Below, piece by piece: positions 1 through 8,091 of a stretch of 41,193 nucleotides of DNA. The position numbers were made by a program, and so were the translations under genes. The notes beneath the pieces were generated by a model that was given only the letters and a program-made list of their open reading frames with translations, was not told where the DNA came from and did no database searches. The first letter of the stretch is position 1, and the number at the start of each line of letters is the position of its first letter. This DNA comes from an uncultured Blautia sp. GTDB lineage: Bacteria; Bacillota; Clostridia; Lachnospirales; Lachnospiraceae. Location: contig NZ_CAKRNY010000033.1 of the NCBI RefSeq assembly GCF_934371575.1, forward strand, positions 1 to 41,193. Reading direction: 5' to 3'.

Positions 1-18
1 CCATTTTTTTCTATACAT
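1..18 (-). CDS. Possible 5' end of the next gene (runs off window)
   Basis: On the minus strand an ATG at 16-18 is preceded by a GGGGG run about 7 bases upstream and opens MYRKKW before the window ends. It lies 37 bases after the stop of the GH78 gene. Only six codons are visible, so nothing can be said about the product. The ribosome binding site is the only evidence that this is a real start. Confidence 0.25.
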
Positions 19-55
19 GGCAATTCCCCCATTTTCAAATTTTTATGAACTCGTT

Positions 56-2080
56 TTAGTGTATTGTCTTCTCCACCTTCAGCTCTTTTCCATCCCACAC
101 AATATGTACCTGTCCGTCAGCAACAGGCAATGTACAATCAAAGCTGTCAAAAAACTCAGTATGCGGCTCTACCACAAATTCTTTTCCGCCAACTCCGGTA
201 AATTTCAGCCCCATGAAATACTTCGCCAGGAAATAGATCGGGCTGGCAGCCCAGGCATGGCAAAGGCTCTTTCCAAAGCGGTCACCGTACATGTCGTACT
301 GGGTTTCTGCTGGTGCATCCGGGTCAAACTCTTCCCAGAAGGTTACTGCGCCGCGGTCCAGCATTCCGCCCCAGTAATCACGGATCTTATTAAACACCAG
401 TTCCAGTTCCCCTGTCTGACAAAGCATATCCAGTTCGAAGAAGTTGAAATACGGAGTTGTAATTGCCGGAATTGCATCATTCTTAATTACATTTGTCAGT
501 ATTTTCTCCTGCTCTTCTTCTGTTGCAATGTGAAAAAGGATTGCGAAAATATTGGCATGGCGGGTAACATTTCTCTTGCCGGATTCAAAGGAATCAATAA
601 ATGCACCTTTCTCCTGATCCCAGTAGAATTTGCGGATCTGCCCGATCAGTCTCTCATATTTCTCCATATATTCCGGATTTTCCTCTCCAAGAGCCGCACT
701 CACTTTCGCCATGGTCTGCCAGCATGCTGCAAACAGCATCTGCTCTGCACAAAGGGCGCCGGTCTTATCCATGTCAGCCCAGTCAATGTAGATCCAGTCA
801 TTTTCACGACCTACAAGAAATCCGTTTTCATCCAGCTGTTCCTCACAGAACTCCATAAGGGAGCACATTTTCGGATAAACCTGGCGGACAAAATCCAGGT
901 CGCCGTATGCCTCATAATGATACAACACGCCCAGGATCCAGAACAGGGAATAATCCATAATGGTATTAATATGTCTGGTCATTGGATCATTTCCGCGAAG
1001 AGCCAGAAGGGTTCTCTGGTCAATATCCGGATCTGCCAGCAGATACTGGTTTACGAAAAAGCTCTGGTAAGCATCCCCAGACCAGATCCATTTGTCACGC
1101 TTCACGCCATCCAGAAAAAAGATACCGCTGCAAAGACGGAAGGTATGCTCTGCCACCTCCCAGATCTTATTCAGCTTCTGGTCACTGCATTTAAAAGAGG
1201 CGCGTTTCGGAAAATCCACATACTGATAAAATGAGGTGATCTCCACATCCTCAGCTTTGCAGTTTGGAATAAATGCAAAACGGACTGCACAGCAAGGACA
1301 TCTGTTTGTTACAGGATCCGGCTGCCAGCTATAGTAGCAATGCTCCAGGTCAAGAGCTTCGTCCTCAGACTCACCGCAAAAAACCTCTAATACATCGCAG
1401 ATGTCCCCAGAACTGCTTTCTCTTCCACAATTCCCGGCATCACTAATTTCTTCTGCATTTCCTTCATAACCATTTTCTAGGTTTTTGACAACTTTCCATT
1501 TTTCTTTTTCCAGTGCAGTTTTTCTTTTATCCTTTGCATAAACCGCCGCTGTCAGCTCCGTCTCAAACTCAGCCAGCACACCGCCATTTACCTCACTGAT
1601 TTTCACCGGCTTGCACTCTTTTTCCATATACTCCCAAACAGTTGGCTTCTGCTCTGGCTTTGTAAAATACTTGCACACGCCAACCGGTACCAGCGGTTGG
1701 GAATAATCCTCTGCCATCCAGGTCTTGTCAGAATGGATCACCTCACCCTGCACATAAGCACATGGAAAAGCCTCCACACATCCTGCATGAATGGAAACCT
1801 TTACTTTTCCCGGACCTGCTGTAATCTTTTTTCCAAACGGATACTTCTTTTCCCCGTTTTCCCAGGTTACCAGCACATGACCGATTGCATTTGAAAATAC
1901 GGTAAAGCTTGTCTCCTGCTTTAGCTCATAGATGCGGCGAAAAGCAACGCGGTTGCGGAAGCCCTCGCTTTTCCAGAATGCAGGCCACCCAAATCCACGC
2001 TCCACACGGCTGAAATTCTGTTTCATTGCATGATATAATTCAAAATCTCCCGGATACCAGATCCAAAATGTATGTTCCAT
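56..2080 (-). CDS. GH78-type alpha-L-rhamnosidase, cytoplasmic
   Basis: This 674-residue protein resembles family 78 alpha-L-rhamnosidases, which release terminal L-rhamnose from plant glycans and glycosides. The N-terminal third is beta-rich. From about residue 300 the sequence looks like the six-hairpin (alpha/alpha)6 catalytic barrel, with the family-typical stretch DGVKRDKWIWSGD at about 324-336, a likely active-site segment. The frame opens further upstream, but the ATG at 2078-2080 has a perfect AGGAGG ten bases before it, so I chose that start (MEHTFW). There is no signal peptide or membrane segment, so the substrate must be imported first. An acidic, Ser/Gly-rich stretch around residues 205-230 looks like a loop insertion. 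No transporter is adjacent. Family confidence is good; the rhamnose specificity is inferred. Confidence 0.8.
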   Translation of the reverse strand: MEHTFWIWYPGDFELYHAMKQNFSRVERGFGWPAFWKSEGFRNRVAFRRIYELKQETSFTVFSNAIGHVLVTWENGEKKYPFGKKITAGPGKVKVSIHAGCVEAFPCAYVQGEVIHSDKTWMAEDYSQPLVPVGVCKYFTKPEQKPTVWEYMEKECKPVKISEVNGGVLAEFETELTAAVYAKDKRKTALEKEKWKVVKNLENGYEGNAEEISDAGNCGRESSSGDICDVLEVFCGESEDEALDLEHCYYSWQPDPVTNRCPCCAVRFAFIPNCKAEDVEITSFYQYVDFPKRASFKCSDQKLNKIWEVAEHTFRLCSGIFFLDGVKRDKWIWSGDAYQSFFVNQYLLADPDIDQRTLLALRGNDPMTRHINTIMDYSLFWILGVLYHYEAYGDLDFVRQVYPKMCSLMEFCEEQLDENGFLVGRENDWIYIDWADMDKTGALCAEQMLFAACWQTMAKVSAALGEENPEYMEKYERLIGQIRKFYWDQEKGAFIDSFESGKRNVTRHANIFAILFHIATEEEQEKILTNVIKNDAIPAITTPYFNFFELDMLCQTGELELVFNKIRDYWGGMLDRGAVTFWEEFDPDAPAETQYDMYGDRFGKSLCHAWAASPIYFLAKYFMGLKFTGVGGKEFVVEPHTEFFDSFDCTLPVADGQVHIVWDGKELKVEKTIH

Positions 2081-2381
2081 GGTTATTTTCCTCCTGATCG
2101 ATATGGATGTATCTTCACAAAGCATCGCCAAAGTCTGATGTTTTCCCCTTTTCAGCCTCTGGCATTTACCTGTTTATAGTATAAAATGAAATCCCTCGGG
2201 AATCCACAGCATCTCACGTTCAAAACCTTACAGATTACGTTTTTGTGCCATAAAACATCCCTTGCACAGCGCCTGATTTTCGCAAACAAAAATGCAGTCA
2301 GAAATCTGCCCGCTCCCGGCATAATTTCTCACTGCATCTGATTCATTGATTTTCGCAATAGCTGCGAAAACAATTATAACT
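2081..2381. other. Intergenic region of about 300 bases, little explained
   Basis: This gap holds the GH78 ribosome binding site, an AT-rich TATACT-like box near 2178 that could be its -10 but lacks a good -35, a small hairpin (2350-2370) and a 12-base direct repeat TGATTTTCGCAA at 2274-2285 and 2347-2358. A minus-strand open frame crosses it but overlaps the end of the DUF1934 gene and has no ribosome binding site. I see no known RNA family. Confidence 0.4.
2350..2370. repeat. Perfect 8-bp inverted repeat
   Basis: TTTTCGCA and TGCGAAAA flank a 5-base loop, 11 bases past the stop of the DUF1934 gene. It could be a protein-binding palindrome or a weak 3' hairpin. There is no clear U-tract on the minus strand, so it is not called a terminator. 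Confidence 0.4.
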
Positions 2382-2840
2382 TTATAAAGTAAACCCAGCT
2401 GTGTTCTTCCCCTGTGCCTGAATATCCAGACAGCAGTCTGCCACATGCTCCTGATTCAAGTCCAGAGAATAATTCACTTTCATGGCAATTTGTCCGTCAC
2501 TTTCTTCCAATTCCAGGTTCGTCGCTGAAATTCCCATTTCAAGAGTTCCAAACGGGGTGGTATAAAATGCCATATTACGCTTTCCCTGCTCAAAAACCAT
2601 ATGTGTATTTACCTGTCCTTTTTTTCGGACTTCCATTCCCTTGGAAGATATCTTGATATAATTTACAGTAGGATCTCCCTGCTCGTCCAGCATTTCTTCA
2701 TAACGAAGATAATGGCTTCCATTGCGGAAATAATACTCTCCCGGAACCACAATCTCGATTGGCTCATCACCTTCTGGTGTGTCCATCATATGTAAACCTT
2801 TTACGTGAATTAAAACTTCTTTTTCCATTCTTTTTTCCAT
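2382..2840 (-). CDS. DUF1934 (YwiB-like) protein
   Basis: A 152-residue protein matching the DUF1934/YwiB family, small calycin-like beta-barrel proteins of Firmicutes with no established function. The sequence is a run of short beta strands (for example YYFRNGSHYLRYEE near 36-49 and GKRNMAFYTTPFGTLEMGI near 86-104), without signal peptide or membrane segment. It starts 6 bases after the glutamate racemase stop, so the two are almost certainly co-transcribed, hinting at a cell-envelope link that is not demonstrated. The start is uncertain: ATG at 2840 has only an A/G-rich stretch before it, and a second ATG four codons later (2828) is equally possible. Confidence 0.75.
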   Translation of the reverse strand: MEKRMEKEVLIHVKGLHMMDTPEGDEPIEIVVPGEYYFRNGSHYLRYEEMLDEQGDPTVNYIKISSKGMEVRKKGQVNTHMVFEQGKRNMAFYTTPFGTLEMGISATNLELEESDGQIAMKVNYSLDLNQEHVADCCLDIQAQGKNTAGFTL

Positions 2841-2846
2841 CTCTTT

Positions 2847-3668
2847 TTAATATTTCTCAATATCGATTTTCTGTGTTTTCTCTACATCAAAGGGCAGGAT
2901 TGAATTGGCAAAACCTTTGAACTTCTCTGCCAGGTCGCTTACATAAAAACGATATGGGAAATCAGACTGACCCTGACCGGTACTCTTCATGTCCTCTCTC
3001 TCCAGAAGCCTTCCAAGCTCCAATGCTGTCTCATATGCCGGATTCACCAGCGTAACCTTATCTCCCATAATCTGCCCAATGGTGGAACGAAGAAGAGGAT
3101 AATGGGTACAGCCCAAAATCAGGGTATCAATTTCCTTCTCTTGCAGCTCTCTCAGATATCTAGAAGCAATTTCCACCGTCACCGGATCATGCAGCCATCC
3201 TTCCTCTACCAAAGGGACAAATAAGGGACAGGGCTTCCCGATTACTGTAATTTCCGGATCAATATGCTTCAAAACCTCTGCGTGGATTCCACTTCCTACT
3301 GTACCCTCTGTACCAATAATTCCCACACGCTTATTTCGCGTAACCTGTGCGGCTACCTTCGCCCCGGCTTCGATCACCCCTAAAATAGGAATATCAAATT
3401 CTTCCCGGACTGCATCCAGGGCAAATGCACTGGCTGTATTACACGCTACCACTATTGCCTTTACCTGCTGTTCTTTCAGGAAACGGATAATCTGACGTGA
3501 ATATCTTATAATTGTTTCCTTGGATTTACTTCCGTATGGAACCCTGGCAGTATCACCGAAATACACGATTTTCTCTGCTGGAAGATTCCGCATGATCTCC
3601 CTTGCCACAGTAAGTCCGCCAATACCGGAATCAAACACACCAACAGGCGCATCTCTGTCTATTTTCAT
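2847..3668 (-). CDS. murI: Glutamate racemase
   Basis: A 273-residue cytoplasmic glutamate racemase, which converts L- to D-glutamate for peptidoglycan stem peptides. The family signature is complete: VFDSGIGGLTV near residues 11-21, the first catalytic cysteine in VACNTASA (Cys76) and the second in LGCTHYPLL (Cys187). The frame extends 26 codons further upstream, but the ATG at 3666-3668 follows GGAG/AGAGGA and gives the expected N terminus (MKIDRDAPVGVFDSG), so I chose it. It sits downstream of the small ORF ending at 3756 and directly upstream of the DUF1934 gene. Confidence 0.95.
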   Translation of the reverse strand: MKIDRDAPVGVFDSGIGGLTVAREIMRNLPAEKIVYFGDTARVPYGSKSKETIIRYSRQIIRFLKEQQVKAIVVACNTASAFALDAVREEFDIPILGVIEAGAKVAAQVTRNKRVGIIGTEGTVGSGIHAEVLKHIDPEITVIGKPCPLFVPLVEEGWLHDPVTVEIASRYLRELQEKEIDTLILGCTHYPLLRSTIGQIMGDKVTLVNPAYETALELGRLLEREDMKSTGQGQSDFPYRFYVSDLAEKFKGFANSILPFDVEKTQKIDIEKY

Positions 3669-3755
3669 TCCTCTATCTCCAAATTCATAGTCAAGCGATA
3701 TTCGCAATCTGTACTTCATTTTAACACCAAAGGAGCGGCGGTGCAAGTGCTTGTA

Positions 3756-3983
3756 CTACATCAAAGCGTTAAGTGTATCCACAATCCAGAAATGAAATCT
3801 TGGCTCTGCCTTCTGGCCTTTCTCCGTCCCCGGTGCTTCCATAAAACAGAACTGGGGATAAATGGTTCCCCACCATGCAAGAAGGTTGGAATTTTTATTA
3901 AAATTTTCACTGCCGGAGCAAAGTAATACTGCTGTCAGAAGTGCTGCCGCTATATGATATTTGTTTTTTCTTAAACAGAACAT
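3756..3983 (-). CDS. Small unknown protein with N-terminal membrane segment
   Basis: A 75-residue frame whose ATG at 3981-3983 is preceded by GGGAGG with 7-base spacing, which is why I count it as a gene. Residues 1-8 are basic (MFCLRKNKYH), followed by a short hydrophobic stretch (IAAALLTAVLLC, about 9-20), then a polar tail with several Trp and Phe. It could be a signal or anchor segment with a small extracytoplasmic domain. The cysteine at about 20 is not in a canonical lipobox. It lies 116 bases after the fused germination gene and 87 before murI, so it may be the last gene of the germination operon. I do not recognise the family and assign no function. Confidence 0.6.
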   Translation of the reverse strand: MFCLRKNKYHIAAALLTAVLLCSGSENFNKNSNLLAWWGTIYPQFCFMEAPGTEKGQKAEPRFHFWIVDTLNALM

Positions 3984-4099
3984 AAAAGTGCCTCCCATAT
4001 TTTTCTATCAAAAGTATTCCCTGTTCCAGCCTGGAATAATCACATTCCTCCCCACTGCTTATTGCTTTTCGCAGCCACCCTGGGCCTTACTTGATGCGG

Positions 4100-5764
4100 C
4101 TAAAATTTCACCTCCAGTTCCTTTCCATAAATTTCCAGTTTCGGCAATTCAGGCAAAGCACCACGTTCATAAAACTCATGATAAACCTCACGAAGAGTTA
4201 CTGCCTGTCCCGGGCTTCCATTTGGATTATTTTCCAGAAGACCAAGAAGATACTCCCCCAGAGAAACGTCCTGAGGGCTTACCCAGGCTACTGCTTCAGA
4301 TGCCGCATCGCAGCGAAACACATAAACATTTTCACCTATAGTCGGCTCCTGCTTCAGATACTCAAGAACCTGCTCCCAACGGCCTCCATCCAACAGACTC
4401 TCGCCAAGAACCAGAATTTCCAGATGTCCCATATCCAGATATTTTTCCTGTGTCCGGCTGTATATATTTTCAATCTCACGGAAGGTTTCTCCCTGAATCG
4501 ACGGTGCAGCATTGCCCTGATCTTCCCCGTCTTTTTCCTGTCCGGTAGATTTTGGAAGATCCGGAATTCCGTAAGTCAGCTGATATCTCCCCTCTGTAAT
4601 ATCGGCTCCAAGTGCAAGCGGATACATGCGTTTCTCCGGTTCCACACCGCCACAGCCGGCTAACAGAAACAATGCACTGACACATGCTGCAGCAAGCTTC
4701 TTTTTCCACTTCTTTTTTCCAGCCATAAAAAATATAATCTGAAGCACCAGCATTCCGGGCACAAATATATATTTCAGATACAGGGGAAAGCTATTCCGGA
4801 TTCCCCATCTGCCAGTTTCTGACACGGCTCCGGCAAAAACCAGAATGGATATCCACAGCTTTCCTGTTCCCATATCTGCTTTTTCCACAATTAAATGGCC
4901 ATAATGCAGAAAACTTCCAATAGAAAATAAAAGGCTGTATAAAAGAAATCCCATCCAGAGGACATCAAATCTTGCCAATACATTTCCCGGAAGCTCCGCA
5001 CCTGCCAGAAGCGGCAAAATTGGGCAGCTTTCATATTTCAGTCGTCCCCATCCGAATACAGAAGGAAGCAGCAATTCCGTCAGAATAAGCAAAATTCCCA
5101 GGGTAAAAACGGCAAAGCTTACAGTTTTTCCTGTATCTTTACTGTTTCCTACACAATCCAGCGCAAAGGGAAGCAGCCCCAATCCGGAAAATGCACATAT
5201 CACATCATATCCACTTTCCAGAATTTTTCTTCCTGAGAAAGAGGAATTCCATACCATTTCCTGAAAATACTCCCATTTTCCCTGTCCTACAGCCAGGACT
5301 AACATAAGCATAACCGCTGCAAGCACCACGCCTCCTGACACTTCTCCCATTCTGCCCCGTCTCTGAATCCCCTTTTGCGTGCCCAGACTGCAAACCAGCA
5401 ATGTGATCAGACATAGCCATTTTTTTCCTATACCTGTTCCCAGACTAACTGCAACAATTTCTCCCAGAAGATTCAAAAGAAACGCAGCTCCAAGAATACA
5501 GTATATAAGAAAAAACAATGCTGCCAGCCTTCCCCACACCACACCGGCTGTTTTGCATGGTCTGGCAAAAGCATAACGAAGACGGATGAGAAAGATCACA
5601 TAAAACAGCACAGCTGCAAGGGCTGCTGCAGTCCCTGCCAGTCCGCCAAGCCCCAGAGTTTTTCTGTTTCCGAAAAGGCATAGTATTAATGGTGCAATAA
5701 AAGCAATCACGATCTGCCTGTAGAGCTGCCGTTGGGAAATTCGATTATTTTCTGCAAATTTCAT
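4100..5764 (-). CDS. Fused spore germinant receptor: GerAB permease + truncated GerAC lipoprotein
   Basis: A 554-residue fusion of two germinant-receptor subunits. Residues 1 to about 350 form a GerAB-type amino-acid-permease-like protein with roughly ten hydrophobic segments. After a very basic stretch (KKKWKKK, about 350-356) comes a second hydrophobic segment ending in a lipobox LAGC (Cys371), followed by GerAC-like sequence (EPEKRMYPLALGADI). The GerAC part is only about 184 residues, roughly half the usual size, and seems to lack the C-terminal domain. GerA receptors sit in the spore inner membrane and detect nutrients. The gene begins 9 bases after the GerAA stop, so the two form an operon. 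If signal peptidase II cuts at Cys371, one polypeptide would yield two subunits. The frame is continuous, with no sign of frameshift. Confidence 0.85.
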   Translation of the reverse strand: MKFAENNRISQRQLYRQIVIAFIAPLILCLFGNRKTLGLGGLAGTAAALAAVLFYVIFLIRLRYAFARPCKTAGVVWGRLAALFFLIYCILGAAFLLNLLGEIVAVSLGTGIGKKWLCLITLLVCSLGTQKGIQRRGRMGEVSGGVVLAAVMLMLVLAVGQGKWEYFQEMVWNSSFSGRKILESGYDVICAFSGLGLLPFALDCVGNSKDTGKTVSFAVFTLGILLILTELLLPSVFGWGRLKYESCPILPLLAGAELPGNVLARFDVLWMGFLLYSLLFSIGSFLHYGHLIVEKADMGTGKLWISILVFAGAVSETGRWGIRNSFPLYLKYIFVPGMLVLQIIFFMAGKKKWKKKLAAACVSALFLLAGCGGVEPEKRMYPLALGADITEGRYQLTYGIPDLPKSTGQEKDGEDQGNAAPSIQGETFREIENIYSRTQEKYLDMGHLEILVLGESLLDGGRWEQVLEYLKQEPTIGENVYVFRCDAASEAVAWVSPQDVSLGEYLLGLLENNPNGSPGQAVTLREVYHEFYERGALPELPKLEIYGKELEVKF

Positions 5765-5773
5765 TTACTTCGG

Positions 5774-7288
5774 TTACCTTTCCTTCCTGTTTTTGTTGCG
5801 GATTTTTTGCAGCCTGACTTGCTCGCTTTGTCTGGCATATGAAGGGCGCCTCCATCTCTTTTTAAATGGCACTCTCACAATTTTGCTTCCGGTCCCATTA
5901 TCCGTACTTTGTTTGACAAAGGGCGTCAGGTATGGGACTCCAAAGCTGAGAAGTCCTGCCAGATGTGATACTGTCAGATATACTCCGGTCACAATTCCAA
6001 AAATCCCCAGATATCCTCCCAAAAACAAAAAGAAATATTTAAGCATCCGAAATGCCGAGGCAAATTCTTCATTTGGGATTGCAAGAGAACCAAGCGCCGT
6101 AATTGCCACAACCATAACCACGATCGGGCTTACAAGATTTGCTTCCACAGCAGCAGATCCCACGATCAGTCCTCCCACAATTCCCATGGCATTTCCCAGC
6201 GCCCCCGGAATCCGCACTCCAGCCTCCCGAATCAGTTCAAAGGATAATTCCAGCAGAACAAGCTCCGCAATGCTGGAAAATGGCACGCCTTCTCTTGCCT
6301 GGGCAAAGGACAGAAGCATGTTCGTGGGAAGAATCTGCGTGTGAAACCGGATCACTGCAAGATAAAGTCCCGGCAGCAACGTAGCAGCTGCCAGTGCCAC
6401 ATAGCGCAGTATTCGAAGAAATGATGCCATTTCAAATCGGTTATACCAGTCCTCGCTGCTTTCCATAAAGCTGTGAAAAATACCTGGCAAAATAAGCGCT
6501 GACGGAGAATTGTCACAGAGAAGCACTGCTTTTCCATTTAAAATTTCCTGCGCTGCACGATCTGGTCTTTCCGTAGTCTGGTACTGCGGAAAAGGGGAAA
6601 ACCAGGAATCCTCCGTCAGCTGTTCCAGCATTCCACTGTCCAGGATTCCATCAATTCGAAACTCTCCAAGCCGCTCTTTCACCTTCTCCAGAAATTCCTC
6701 CTGCACCAGATCTTCCATGTATACCATCTGGACCAGTGTATGTGATCTCTCCCCAATATAAAATTCCACTACCTTTAATCTGGTATCCCGAAGCCGCTTC
6801 CGGATCAATGCAGAATTTATTTTCACAGAATCAGAGAAGCCTTCCCTGGAACCCCGCAGAACCTTCTCCATCTCCACTTCCGTTACACCCATGCTTGGAT
6901 AACCGGCACTGGAAATTTTCATAGCCTGATCAAAGCCATCCATGAAAAATATGGCATTTCCTGCCAGCAATCCTGCAAATACCTGTTCCATATCTGTCAG
7001 CTTTTTTACATCTGCAATTCCCAGACTGTTGTATTCTACAAACTCCTGGATTTTTTCCGGAGAGACCTCCCAGAAATATCCCACCATCTTTCCAAGGGCA
7101 GAATCCTCCAGCATCATATTAGATGTCGCAACTTCAATATAGACCATCAGACAGTCTACCTTCCGCTCATCCCCCAATCTCATTCTTCTTATCTGGACAT
7201 CTGAGCAATCTGTCAATCGTTCTCTTATATAATGCTCATTCTCTTGAATATCTTTTGAAATAATAACAATATTATCATTTTCATTCAT
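5774..7288 (-). CDS. Spore germination protein, GerAA family
   Basis: A 504-residue GerAA-type A subunit of a nutrient germinant receptor in the spore inner membrane. The N-terminal hydrophilic domain (about 1-280) carries family-typical sequence such as PSMGVTEVEMEKVLRGSREG, and the C-terminal half has about five membrane segments (about 285-460), including LPGLYLAVIRFH and IPNEEFASAFRMLKY. A basic tail follows. The start is a choice between GTG at 7294 and ATG at 7288; AGGA lies 10 bases before the ATG and only 4 before the GTG, so ATG is preferred. It is the first gene of a two- or three-gene operon with the fused B/C subunit. A sigma-G-like promoter lies just upstream, as expected for forespore expression. 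Confidence 0.93.
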   Translation of the reverse strand: MNENDNIVIISKDIQENEHYIRERLTDCSDVQIRRMRLGDERKVDCLMVYIEVATSNMMLEDSALGKMVGYFWEVSPEKIQEFVEYNSLGIADVKKLTDMEQVFAGLLAGNAIFFMDGFDQAMKISSAGYPSMGVTEVEMEKVLRGSREGFSDSVKINSALIRKRLRDTRLKVVEFYIGERSHTLVQMVYMEDLVQEEFLEKVKERLGEFRIDGILDSGMLEQLTEDSWFSPFPQYQTTERPDRAAQEILNGKAVLLCDNSPSALILPGIFHSFMESSEDWYNRFEMASFLRILRYVALAAATLLPGLYLAVIRFHTQILPTNMLLSFAQAREGVPFSSIAELVLLELSFELIREAGVRIPGALGNAMGIVGGLIVGSAAVEANLVSPIVVMVVAITALGSLAIPNEEFASAFRMLKYFFLFLGGYLGIFGIVTGVYLTVSHLAGLLSFGVPYLTPFVKQSTDNGTGSKIVRVPFKKRWRRPSYARQSEQVRLQKIRNKNRKER

Positions 7289-7312
7289 TTCCACATATTC
7301 CTCATTTTGAAC

Positions 7313-7345
7313 AAAAAAAGATACTGGTTATCTATCCCAGTATCT
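7313..7345 (-). terminator. Intrinsic terminator after the GntR gene
   Basis: On the minus strand a perfect 9-bp stem AGATACTGG/CCAGTATCT with a 9-base loop runs straight into a T7 tract. It lies 56 bases past the GntR-regulator stop. It shares bases with a sigma-G-like promoter for the germination operon. Confidence 0.85.
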
Positions 7346-7367
7346 CCTGATCCTTTAATTATATTCA
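7338..7367 (-). promoter_or_regulatory. Sigma-G-like promoter of the germination operon
   Basis: Minus-strand TGAATA (7362-7367), 17 bases, then GATACTG (7338-7344). The Bacillus sigma-G consensus is roughly TGAATA, 17-18 bases, CATACTA, so the -35 is perfect and the -10 matches five of seven. GerA operons are classically forespore (sigma-G) genes. The -10 lies inside the 5' arm of the terminator hairpin. Confidence 0.4.
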
Positions 7368-7401
7368 TTTTATTCTTTATTTCTCAGAAAATCCGAAGAC
7401 T

Positions 7402-8076
7402 TTATTCCTCAGCACGGATTGCCTGGATGATTCCCATCCTCTGATTTTCCAGATGTTCAAAAGACAGCTCCTGTGCCGCTTTCACGTCCCGTTCCTTAAT
7501 CGCCCTGGTAATTTTCTCATGCTCTTTCACCAGACGGTTTCTGGACTCATCCTCTTTCAGATATTCTACACGATATCTGTAGATCTGCTCGCGAAGATTA
7601 TTCAGAACCTGCATAAGTCTCTTATTATCTGCTGCCTCATAAATTACCTCATGGAAATTCACATCTGCTTCAGCCATCTTTACCAGATCACCCTCTGCAG
7701 TGCTCTTCTGGAAATCCTCTGCCGCCTGCTCCAGTTTCCGTATATCCTGATCAGTCATATTGGCACAGGCCTTCTCAATAGCCATATTTTCCAGAGTGAT
7801 CCTGACCTCCAGAACATCGTTCAGATCCTTCTCCGTAATATTAGCAACCTGAGCTCCGCGTCTCGGAATCATTACAACAAGACCTTCCAGTTCCAGCTTA
7901 CGCATGGCTTCACGAATAGGAGTTCTGCTTACTCCAAGCTTCTCTGCAAGGGCAATCTCCATCAGTCTTTCTCCGGGTCTTAATTCTCCCTTCAGAATTG
8001 CCTGACGCAATGTATTAAAAACGACCTCCCTAAGTGGAAGATACTCATCCATGTGCACTGTAAAATCACTTGTCAT
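7402..8076 (-). CDS. GntR-family regulator, FCD type
   Basis: A 224-residue GntR-type repressor. Residues about 12-75 form the winged helix (LREVVFNTLRQAILKGELRPGE..., SRTPIREAMRKLELEGLV), and about 80-215 the all-helical FCD ligand-binding domain, with the metal/ligand-type residues spread over DVNFHEVIYEAADN and LVKEHEKI. FCD regulators usually sense small carboxylates. It begins 15 bases after ispE with its own GGAGGGG ribosome binding site and is followed by a strong terminator, so it is probably co-transcribed with ispE. No sugar or acid catabolic gene is adjacent, so its ligand and targets cannot be inferred. Confidence 0.9.
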   Translation of the reverse strand: MTSDFTVHMDEYLPLREVVFNTLRQAILKGELRPGERLMEIALAEKLGVSRTPIREAMRKLELEGLVVMIPRRGAQVANITEKDLNDVLEVRITLENMAIEKACANMTDQDIRKLEQAAEDFQKSTAEGDLVKMAEADVNFHEVIYEAADNKRLMQVLNNLREQIYRYRVEYLKEDESRNRLVKEHEKITRAIKERDVKAAQELSFEHLENQRMGIIQAIRAEE

Positions 8077-8091
8077 CTGTATTTTCCCCTC

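Noticed and set aside
17..1234. A 405-codon plus-strand open frame opposite the GH78 gene
   Set aside because: It is fully antisense to a convincing GH78 gene, has no ribosome binding site, and its translation has no recognisable domain.
2228..2446. A 72-codon minus-strand frame downstream of DUF1934 with a few cysteines
   Set aside because: Overlaps the end of the DUF1934 gene in another frame and has no ribosome binding site at any start.
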